Assembly: GCA_002394335.1 (NCBI GenBank)
Contig: DGTP01000016.1
Span: 222,052 to 286,051, forward strand
Direction: 5' to 3'
DNA from: Bacteroidales bacterium UBA4333
GTDB lineage: Bacteria; Bacteroidota; Bacteroidia; Bacteroidales; Paludibacteraceae
DNA: 64,000 nucleotides
The notes below the pieces were generated by a model. It worked only from the letters and a program-made list of their open reading frames with translations, searched no databases and was not told the DNA's origin. Shown here piece after piece: positions 43,767-50,210 of this stretch. Position numbers and translations under genes: made by a program. Position 1 is the first letter of the stretch. The number at the start of each line of letters is the position of its first letter.

Positions 43767-43890
43767 ACTCAAGTAGAGGTAATTAGGAAAACCTTGGAAC
43801 AAGTATGCAGATAGTAACTTCACGCAAATACATGAAGCCTATTCGCTATGCTCTTGTTCCGAAAAGTTCCTAATTTTTCTACTTAAGAGT
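43767..43890. repeat. large imperfect inverted repeat
   Basis: Arms at 43767-43803 and 43853-43890 pair over more than 30 positions (for example ACTC-AAGTAGA...AATTAGGAA with TTCCTAATT...TCTACTT...GAGT, and GGAACAAG with CTTGTTCC). The centre can form a further CTTCA/TGAAG hairpin. It lies alone in a 303-bp gene-free gap. Confidence 0.75.
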
Positions 43891-43980
43891 AAAGCAAACG
43901 CTTCTTTTTATCAAATATATTATCGCGCATCGCTACGCGCGTTTCTCCGATTTAGCGTCTCGGAGCAAGGGACGTGTATT

Positions 43981-44199
43981 TTATTGATTCAGTTCGTCTT
44001 GCAAGTAGCTATACACATAGCCGGAAGATTGAAAATACAGACCCGTTTTCGGGTCGCTGAGTTTTTCAAACAAACGCGAGTTATACACCGTATCGAACGC
44101 ATCTTGCATCGCCAAACCGCGCTCATCCATAAGGCGAGCGATGAGGTCTTTGACAATCTCCTCTTTCATATTCTGAAATTCAGCCTGCGATACGTTCAT
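43981..44199 (-). CDS. small protein, third gene of the DUF3990 toxin-antitoxin-like operon
   Basis: 72 aa, acidic and helical (MKEEIVKDLIARLMDERG), with a C-terminal GLYFQSSGYVYSYLQDEL stretch. This type of small protein commonly follows DUF3990 genes in Bacteroidota. It overlaps the toxin-like gene by 4 bp. Its role is not established. Confidence 0.65.
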   Translation of the reverse strand: MNVSQAEFQNMKEEIVKDLIARLMDERGLAMQDAFDTVYNSRLFEKLSDPKTGLYFQSSGYVYSYLQDELNQ

Positions 44200-44666
44200 T
44201 GCTTGATCAGTTGGTTAATCGCCTTTTGTGTACAAAAAGCGTATTGGAATGTGATACCTTTGGGATATTGGATACGTTTGAGAAACTCTTCAAACGTAAT
44301 ATAGTTCTGTTTGTAACGGGTAATCTGTGCGCCTATAGTATCGTTCGCAATCGGTCCATAGACGATATCGAACTCATGCAGCGTGCGCCCTTGCGGTTCG
44401 GTACGATGGTTATACACAAAATGCGCCCATTCCTCCGTGTAAGACTCAAAGCGTTTGTAACGTAACTCCTGCAAATGTTTTTCGTCAAAGAAATAGACAT
44501 TCACCACCGGTGGCAGTTCAGCAAACTCCGCTTTGAACTGCGCCATTTCCAAAGCTTGGTTGTAGTCCTCCGAGAGATAGAAAGCGCGCCCGAAATCCTT
44601 GTTGGGCTTGGATTTCATAAGGTCGATACGCTCTATATTGACCGTTGTGCCATGATAGAGAATCAT
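44196..44666 (-). CDS. DUF3990 family protein, putative ADP-ribosyltransferase-fold toxin
   Basis: 156 aa. The start ILYHGTTVNIE and the following DFGRAFYLSEDYNQALEMA give the His and Tyr positions of the diphtheria-toxin-like ADP-ribosyltransferase fold that DUF3990 is thought to share. The ATG at 44666 makes a 4-bp ATGA overlap with the upstream gene; an earlier ATG at 44690 is less likely. The three-gene coupling suggests a toxin held by one or both small neighbours (inference). Confidence 0.75.
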   Translation of the reverse strand: MILYHGTTVNIERIDLMKSKPNKDFGRAFYLSEDYNQALEMAQFKAEFAELPPVVNVYFFDEKHLQELRYKRFESYTEEWAHFVYNHRTEPQGRTLHEFDIVYGPIANDTIGAQITRYKQNYITFEEFLKRIQYPKGITFQYAFCTQKAINQLIKQ

Positions 44667-44884
44667 AGATTGCCTCCTTTCCGTTGACAATATTCACGCA
44701 GGGTTTGCAGATTCTCCTCCACAGAGAGCGTGTGCATGATATTATAATGTTTCTCGCACAGAGCCAACGCCCCATACTGCTGCAGGTAGCGGTATGATTG
44801 CACCTCGGACAGCTTGTTCAGGCGGGCGAACTCCGCTACCAACAGAACAAGATATTCTATTCTATCTATGACCGATTTTGCCAT
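44663..44884 (-). CDS. DUF3791 family protein, putative antitoxin
   Basis: 73 aa helical protein with the DUF3791 pattern (YRYLQQYGALALCEKHYNIMHTLSVEENL). First gene of the operon, with a promoter at 44916-44947. Members usually precede DUF3990 proteins. Confidence 0.75.
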   Translation of the reverse strand: MAKSVIDRIEYLVLLVAEFARLNKLSEVQSYRYLQQYGALALCEKHYNIMHTLSVEENLQTLREYCQRKGGNL

Positions 44885-44915
44885 GTTGTTTTACTCTCTT
44901 TGCTATTTTCGGCTG

Positions 44916-44947
44916 CAAAGTTACAACAAAAAATCCGAATGTGCAAA
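44916..44947 (-). promoter_or_regulatory. promoter of the DUF3791-DUF3990 operon
   Basis: -33 TTTG 44947-44944 and -7 TAACTTTG 44923-44916, spacer 20 nt. Confidence 0.75.
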
Positions 44948-44999
44948 TAAAATTCATTTTATTTTGCCATTTGCAGGATTTTGCGAACGTAATTTCGGG

Positions 45000-45040
45000 G
45001 GCGGAGCGTCCTTCCGCTTTCGGAAGGAGCGGCCTCCGCC
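45000..45040. other. GC-rich long hairpin in a gene-free gap
   Basis: Nested stems GGCGGA/TCCGCC and TCCTTCCG/CGGAAGGA with a CTTT loop. The rest of the 44948-45368 gap contains a partial match (45077-45130) to the promoter-upstream sequence of cas9, and no gene. Confidence 0.6.
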
Positions 45041-45368
45041 TAAGGATGGCAACCATAATTAGGCAAGGCGGAGTCCGAAGATACTGCTTTTTCTTGATAT
45101 ATGCAAGAGCGTCAGCATTTTTTGTGAATTTTAATCGGTAATTTGGCGCAATTATGTTCGGCAGTTTGGCATAATTCCGTTTGGGAAGATGGCGAAGTTT
45201 GATTTTAAAATATGACACATATAAAAATACATTAAGGCACATTTTTTGCTATAGAAAAATGAACGATTTGAGTTTATCGGTGTATGCAGTAGTGAGAGCG
45301 CACTCAGAAAACAGAATATTAACCGATAAAATTTCTTAGCCCCTATGGGCACGATTATTACAACCAAA

Positions 45369-46586
45369 ATGGATAAAAAGTATTTGATTATTGCAGTAGC
45401 AGTATTAGCACTGGGCTGCATTGGAACACTTCAAGCGTTCACACATTTGGAAACGCAAGAACCCAAAGAAATCCGTGGTATTGTCGTCGATGAATACGAT
45501 GCCGCATGGTATGAACACCAGCAAGCCCTTTGGCACAAGAAGGCACAAGCCAATCCTACTGACGAGCACGCATGGGAACAGTGCTTCAGCGCGGCACGTT
45601 ATGCAGACATGCTCCATGACCAATACGGCATGACGGACCGTAAAAAGGCAGTGTTGGACGAAATGGCAAAGCATATTCCCAATACGTTTACCTATAACTT
45701 AGCCATGTATCAGACCGAGCGCGACATGCAGGGAGTGGACGCTTCGTCTTGGGCGGAAAAAGCATTGCAGCAGATTCCGGAAAACATAGGACGGCAGAAT
45801 ACAACCATGCTGATTGCCTATCTGGTGATGAAAGGCGATTTAACCGATGCGGACAGAGCCACGTTGCACACACTCACGCTGTCACTCTATAAGAACAATA
45901 CGTATCCGTCCTATCTGCTCCGTTACGCGGACAACTGCCTGCGGGGAATGGAACCAAACGCGCTCTATTTTGAGAACGGCGACGTATCGTTCTACGCTCC
46001 TCTCATTTTGCAAGAGGCATTGGACATCCACACCGATAAAATCATTATTCCTATATCTTTCCTCTGGTTGGACACGTACCGCGATGCCTTGTGCCGCAAG
46101 CTTGGTATCAAGCCGTTCGAAGCAACCAAAGACTACGCTACCATGGAGAATGGGAACGAGGTGTATTTGCAGGATATCGTGGAACATATCATCAAAGAAA
46201 GCCGCCGCCCTGTTTATTTCTCTCCGCGTGAATCGCTGGCCAAAGAGAACGGTCTGAGCCGGAAACTGTATAACGAAGGCTTGGTATTCCGTTATTCGAC
46301 GCACAGTTACGACAATATGGCTGTTGCGATGCGAAATGTGGAAGAGAGATATCACATGGACTATCTGACAGAGCCGCTTTATGTCAATGAGGAGCAGTGG
46401 AAAGGCAGCGAACGCATCCAACTCAACTATATGGTCATGCTGGCGCCGGTTGTCAAGAGCTACAAGCAGGCAGGTGATACGTTGCATGCCAACCGCCTGA
46501 CACGATACCTGAGTGCAGCCGTTGCGAGGACATCGCTGTCTAATGAAGAGAAGCAAAAGTATATCAACCTATTGGGCGACAAGTAA
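45369..46586 (+). CDS. membrane-anchored or secreted protein of unknown function
   Basis: 405 aa. An N-terminal hydrophobic segment (YLIIAVAVLALGCIGTLQAF) is followed by an all-helical region that looks TPR-like (HEQ..ALWHKKAQANPTDEHAWEQCFSAARYA). The ATG at 45369 gives a standard signal anchor; one at 45345 adds eight residues. It shares its final base with the ECF sigma gene, so it belongs to that regulatory unit. I do not recognise the family. Confidence 0.65.
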   Translation: MDKKYLIIAVAVLALGCIGTLQAFTHLETQEPKEIRGIVVDEYDAAWYEHQQALWHKKAQANPTDEHAWEQCFSAARYADMLHDQYGMTDRKKAVLDEMAKHIPNTFTYNLAMYQTERDMQGVDASSWAEKALQQIPENIGRQNTTMLIAYLVMKGDLTDADRATLHTLTLSLYKNNTYPSYLLRYADNCLRGMEPNALYFENGDVSFYAPLILQEALDIHTDKIIIPISFLWLDTYRDALCRKLGIKPFEATKDYATMENGNEVYLQDIVEHIIKESRRPVYFSPRESLAKENGLSRKLYNEGLVFRYSTHSYDNMAVAMRNVEERYHMDYLTEPLYVNEEQWKGSERIQLNYMVMLAPVVKSYKQAGDTLHANRLTRYLSAAVARTSLSNEEKQKYINLLGDK

Positions 46587-47158
46587 TGATAGCACTCTTC
46601 GTAAACTATAAGTCTCTTTCCGACGGGCAACTCATGGAACGTGTCCGTCGGAAAGATGATGAGAAAGCCTTTGCGGAACTCTATCGCCGCTATGCCCGGT
46701 TGCTGCAAGGTTTTTTCTTCCGCAGGTTGGGTGGCGACGAGGAGCAATCTGCAGATCACATGCAAGACACGTTCTTGAAAGTGTGGTCTTCACGGTGGCA
46801 GTATTCAGACGGACAACCGTTCCGCACATGGATTTTCACTATCGCATACAATCTTTGCAAGAACACCTATCGGCAGAACCAACACGAGCAAGCGTACTTG
46901 GATTCGCTTCCAACGGAAGAACCGATAGCAGAAGACAGCACTCCGCTGAAATTAGATGCAGCGACATTTGATAGTGCTTTACAACAAGAACTCGCCCGTC
47001 TCAATGAAGCGCAACAAATGTTGTTTGAACTTCGGTTCACGCAGGAGTTAACCGTCCCGGAAATAGCCGCGATTATAGATGTTCCGGAGGGCACTGTCAA
47101 ATCGCGCCTCAATACATTAACCAATTATCTACGACTAAAATTAAAAGATTATGAGTAA
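46586..47158 (+). CDS. RNA polymerase sigma factor, ECF family
   Basis: 190 aa. Region 2 (AFAELYRRYARLLQGFFFRR and then DTFLKVWSSRWQY) and region 4 (LNEAQQMLFELRFTQELTVPEIAAIIDVPEGTVKSRL) are both clear, with no region 1.1 or 3. It probably responds to an envelope signal. It overlaps the putative anti-sigma gene by 8 bp. Confidence 0.92.
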   Translation: MIALFVNYKSLSDGQLMERVRRKDDEKAFAELYRRYARLLQGFFFRRLGGDEEQSADHMQDTFLKVWSSRWQYSDGQPFRTWIFTIAYNLCKNTYRQNQHEQAYLDSLPTEEPIAEDSTPLKLDAATFDSALQQELARLNEAQQMLFELRFTQELTVPEIAAIIDVPEGTVKSRLNTLTNYLRLKLKDYE

Positions 47159-47441
47159 TACTTTTGAATCCCAACTATCTGCTTCTGCACGTCGGCTGCG
47201 CAAGCAATCGGAGAAAGACATCTCCACTCCTGCAACGATGGTTGTTCCGCAAAAGCACACACGTTATTGGGGATGGATAGCAACGCCTGCTGCTGCCGTT
47301 GCTGGTCTGTTGATAGGGCTTTTTATCCATCGCCCAACAGAGCCTCAAGACAATATAACAGTACCTGTTGTTGCTACGGACAATTCCGGTCATAGCATTG
47401 TGGACGATGGAACGGATTATAGCTTGTTAATATCACTATAA
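47151..47441 (+). CDS. short single-pass membrane protein, putative anti-sigma factor
   Basis: 96 aa: a basic cytoplasmic half of about 40 residues, one membrane helix (IATPAAAVAGLLIGLFI) and a short outer tail. Position directly after the ECF gene suggests that it holds the sigma factor. It is shorter than typical FecR-type anti-sigma proteins and has no zinc-binding HxxxCxxC motif. Confidence 0.65.
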   Translation: MSNTFESQLSASARRLRKQSEKDISTPATMVVPQKHTRYWGWIATPAAAVAGLLIGLFIHRPTEPQDNITVPVVATDNSGHSIVDDGTDYSLLISL

Positions 47442-47518
47442 AGTGAGGCGATATAAATTATAGAGACACCCGACAGAAACGTCCGTAATGCGAATGAGAT
47501 GCGAATGAAAATGAAATA

Positions 47519-47546
47519 AGAGAGCCCGAAAGGACTCTCTTGTGTT
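47519..47546. terminator. terminator after the ECF operon
   Basis: Stem AGAGCCC/GGACTCT (one wobble) with a GAAA loop, followed by TTGTGTTTT. Confidence 0.6.
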
Positions 47547-47548
47547 TT

Positions 47549-47567
47549 GGGGTGGAATGTGGGCTCG
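47549..47567 (-). repeat. duplicate of the tRNA-His 3' end
   Basis: GGGGTGGAATGTGGGCTCG matches the 3' end of the tRNA-His gene at 47836-47855 apart from one missing G. It could be an attachment-site remnant or a decayed tRNA. Confidence 0.65.
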
Positions 47568-47684
47568 CACAGCGCGGAGCGCAGATCGCAGCGAGAGAAA
47601 CGAGCAAGCATACGGCGCTAAAAGCGCAGATCGTTCGAGCGCAGCGAGATAAGAACCTGGCTAAAGAGCCCTCACATCCACCGA

Positions 47685-47811
47685 TTTTTTGTATAGTGGC
47701 TCATCTGCCAAGATTTTAGCGGATAGTACAGGCGTATAGGAAGCTTGCTTACTGATACGGATGGACTAACCGATAAAGAGTGCCGCAAGGAACAAGCCAC
47801 TATACAAAAAA
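47685..47811. ncRNA. 127-bp element with perfect 17-bp terminal inverted repeats (6S-like RNA or MITE)
   Basis: TTTTTTGTATAGTGGCT at 47685-47701 pairs perfectly with 47795-47811. Inside, TTTAGCGG pairs with CCGATAAA and CGTAT..AAGC pairs with GCTT..ATACG, so the whole can fold as a rod with unpaired bulges near the middle, as in 6S RNA. The strand is undecided. A miniature transposon with inverted ends is the alternative. Confidence 0.45.
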
Positions 47812-47832
47812 AAGACATCCCGCAGGATGTCT
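47806..47832 (-). terminator. terminator of tRNA-His
   Basis: Minus strand stem AGACATCC/GGATGTCT with a 4-nt loop followed by T8, 4 bp after the tRNA. Confidence 0.85.
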
Positions 47833-47836
47833 AAAG

Positions 47837-47910
47837 GGTGGAATGTGGGGCTCGAACCCACGACACTCGGAACCACAATCCGATGCTCTGCCAACTGAGC
47901 TAAGACCACC
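47837..47910 (-). tRNA. tRNA-His (anticodon GTG)
   Basis: Cloverleaf with D stem GCTC/GAGC, anticodon stem TCGGA/TCCGA around TTGTGGT, and T stem GTGGG/CCCAC. The extra G-1 faces C73, the hallmark of tRNA-His. CCA is not encoded. In the acceptor stem, pairs 5:68 and 6:67 read T-T and C-T, so two adjacent positions are unpaired. It has its own promoter (47989-48020) and terminator. Confidence 0.88.
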
Positions 47911-47988
47911 ATAAGCGAGCGACCTCAATGGTCGCGACGCGCATTTGAAATTTGACATTTTATATTTGTCATTTCTCAAAAGCGGATG

Positions 47989-48020
47989 CAAAGGTACTGC
48001 TTTTTTCTGACATACGCAAA
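47989..48020 (-). promoter_or_regulatory. tRNA-His promoter
   Basis: -33 TTTG 48020-48017 and -7 TACCTTTG 47996-47989, spacer 20 nt. Confidence 0.75.
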
Positions 48021-48064
48021 TTTTTTTGCTATTTTTTGCAAAAAAAATGCTATACTCGCCTATT

Positions 48065-48745
48065 CTACCTCAAAATCCGCCCTGCAAACATATAACATGA
48101 CCGATAATAACGCTCATGATAATGCGAAATAGTAATTCCCGAATGGATGGCTGCATGAATGAAGGTGAAATCGTTTTCGGTAGCCGAAATAACTATGCCT
48201 ACGTGACCGACTGTGTGATGATTATGGCGTCCGAAGAAAACGAGGTCTCCCTTGCGAAGGTTCTTAAAGCCGCCTCGGACACGGCGCACCTCCTTGCTTT
48301 GTCCCTGCGAAGAGCGTGTGAGGGAAATGCCTGCATGTTTGAAGACATATGATGTAAAGCCGGAGCAGTCGAAGGCTTTAGGACCGGAAGCCCCATAGAC
48401 ATAAGGCCTGCCAATAAAACGTCTGGCATAAGAGATGATGCGATCTGCCGTAGTGCCATCCAAAGGCTCAAGATTCGCTTCTTCATCCAATGAATCGCCC
48501 ATGATACTATCCATGGCAATCGAATACAGGAGGTCGCCCTCTATCTCTGCCAAGAGACTGTCCAACTGCGCCTCAGAGAGCCCCAAGGCATCGACATCGA
48601 ACATCAATTCCTCCAAATCCGGGCAGCGATAAATCGTATCATGAATATAGACATAGACAGTGTCGTGGACAGGTGCTTTAGCCCACAGCGTGCCAAACGA
48701 CACACTGAGGGCTAAAGCCAGAAATATTGCACGAACGGACTTCAT
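48065..48745 (-). CDS. NlpC/P60 family cell-wall hydrolase
   Basis: 226 aa. A signal peptide (AIFLALALSVSFGTLWA) precedes a C-terminal NlpC/P60 domain with the catalytic triad Cys (FDCSGF), His (VGHVGIV) and a second His (FIHAA). It is a periplasmic D,L-endopeptidase that cuts peptidoglycan stem peptides. It overlaps the upstream lipoprotein gene by 4 bp, suggesting joint expression. Confidence 0.9.
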   Translation of the reverse strand: MKSVRAIFLALALSVSFGTLWAKAPVHDTVYVYIHDTIYRCPDLEELMFDVDALGLSEAQLDSLLAEIEGDLLYSIAMDSIMGDSLDEEANLEPLDGTTADRIISYARRFIGRPYVYGASGPKAFDCSGFTSYVFKHAGISLTRSSQGQSKEVRRVRGGFKNLRKGDLVFFGRHNHHTVGHVGIVISATENDFTFIHAAIHSGITISHYHERYYRSCYMFAGRILR

Positions 48746-50190
48746 CGACGATCACGAGTTGAGGTTCCTGATGAGGTACGCGGTGTACTACCGGATGTAG
48801 ATGTACGTGTTGAGGAGCCTGAAGTAGATGTACGCGTAGAAGTGCCTGCAGAACGGCTTGGAGCCGTCGTAGAGGTACGCTGTGTAGAAGTGGTTCGACC
48901 ATTCTCATCGGTAGTGCGGATCGTAGTACGTGTAGCACCGGAGGAGTTGACCCTTGTGGTGACAGTAGTACTCGGCGTACGGGTAGCCGAAGACGATGCC
49001 GAAGACGACGAACTACGACCGGAGGATGCCGGTGTAGAGGTAGTCGTCGAAGTACTGCGCCCTGAAGAAGCCGGCGTAGAGGTAGTCGTCGAAGTACTGC
49101 GACCTGAAGAAGCCGGTGTAGAGGTAGTCGTCGAGGTGCTGCGACCTGAAGATGCCGGTGTAGAAGTCGTTGTTGAGGTGCTGCGACCGGAAGATGTCGA
49201 TGTGGCAGGTGTACGTGTCGTAGCGCCCGAAGCAGAAGCAGCCTGACGGAGTTCTGCGGTGTTACGCACCGAACGTGTCCCCGCAGCAGCCGACGAGCCG
49301 GAGGCAGAACCCGTAGTAGCGGTATAGACCTTGGCGTTACGGTTCGAGAACGAGTTCTGCGGGTACTGTGTAGCATAATCCTGACGCGTGTGCGGGCGCG
49401 TTACCTCTGTATATTGCGGATAATAGTAAGAACTGGGATAGTCGCAATGGTGGCAGTAGTGGTTGTTATGCATATACGACTCCACGTAAGCCATATAATG
49501 GCTCAGATAGACGCATTTCATGTACTCATAATAAGACGGATGGTGACCATAGTAATATGGTGAGTGCCAGCAAACATAGTTAGTCCGGCGCATAACATCC
49601 CACATCGGGGGGCGTTTCACCCATACCGGACGCACAATATAATGCGATCCGTAGATATAAGGATCACCGATAACCTCGACATAGAGCGAGGTGGTCTGCG
49701 CTTCCGCCACGAGGGTTGCTACATCCTGAAAGACCGATGGCGCCAAGCATGCCTGAATAAGATATACATGGCGATAGCCTTGCTGTCCCTCCAAGACGCG
49801 GAGGTAATCCACATAACCGTCGTTGTTCAGATCCAGATTATTGATCATGTATCTCGAAGAGTTGAGCAACTGTTCGAACTCATTGACCGACCCGGACTGG
49901 GCAAAAGCGGCAGCTACAGCCTGCAGGTCAAGATAGTAAGAGAGGTCGTTGGTGAGAGAGGTTACTTTTACCGTGGTTGTGGTAGTAGGTTTGGAAGGTG
50001 CTGTAACGACGGTAGTTGTCTGTACCGGATAGTAAGCGGGTGTAGTTTCACGAACGACAACGGTGGTAGGTTGCTGTTTGACATAAACAGTCTCGGTAGG
50101 TGCCGTAGTGACGATACGTACCGGGAAACAAGCACTCAGCCCCAAAGCCAGGGCTGACAGTGCTATGATATAAAACGAATGGGTTTTCAT
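48742..50190 (-). CDS. repeat-rich Ser/Thr surface lipoprotein
   Basis: 482 aa. A lipoprotein signal with lipobox (LGLSAC) is followed by a Thr/Val-rich stalk. A compact domain (about 90-200) contains NLDLNNDGYVDYLRV, a calcium-loop-like DxNxDG motif. A Tyr/His-rich region (YYYGHHPSYYEYM) comes next, and the last 200 residues are almost only Ser, Thr, Arg, Gly and Ala. Four exact 14-residue repeats SSGRSTSTTTSTPA lie in the tail. The ATG at 50190 places the signal peptide correctly. It is probably an envelope protein working with the coupled NlpC hydrolase. The family is not recognised. Confidence 0.7.
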   Translation of the reverse strand: MKTHSFYIIALSALALGLSACFPVRIVTTAPTETVYVKQQPTTVVVRETTPAYYPVQTTTVVTAPSKPTTTTTVKVTSLTNDLSYYLDLQAVAAAFAQSGSVNEFEQLLNSSRYMINNLDLNNDGYVDYLRVLEGQQGYRHVYLIQACLAPSVFQDVATLVAEAQTTSLYVEVIGDPYIYGSHYIVRPVWVKRPPMWDVMRRTNYVCWHSPYYYGHHPSYYEYMKCVYLSHYMAYVESYMHNNHYCHHCDYPSSYYYPQYTEVTRPHTRQDYATQYPQNSFSNRNAKVYTATTGSASGSSAAAGTRSVRNTAELRQAASASGATTRTPATSTSSGRSTSTTTSTPASSGRSTSTTTSTPASSGRSTSTTTSTPASSGRSTSTTTSTPASSGRSSSSSASSSATRTPSTTVTTRVNSSGATRTTIRTTDENGRTTSTQRTSTTAPSRSAGTSTRTSTSGSSTRTSTSGSTPRTSSGTSTRDRR

Positions 50191-50210
50191 ACGTATAAAA
50201 ATCAAATGAA

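Noticed and set aside
45077..45130. Another tracrRNA or cas9 promoter copy near 45.1 kb
   Set aside because: Only the A-tract promoter-like sequence is shared; the -7 box is changed (TATCTTCG) and no gene follows.
48678..49376. Long frames overlapping the Ser/Thr repeat lipoprotein
   Set aside because: Low-complexity repeats keep all frames open; only the minus frame with the lipobox makes sense.
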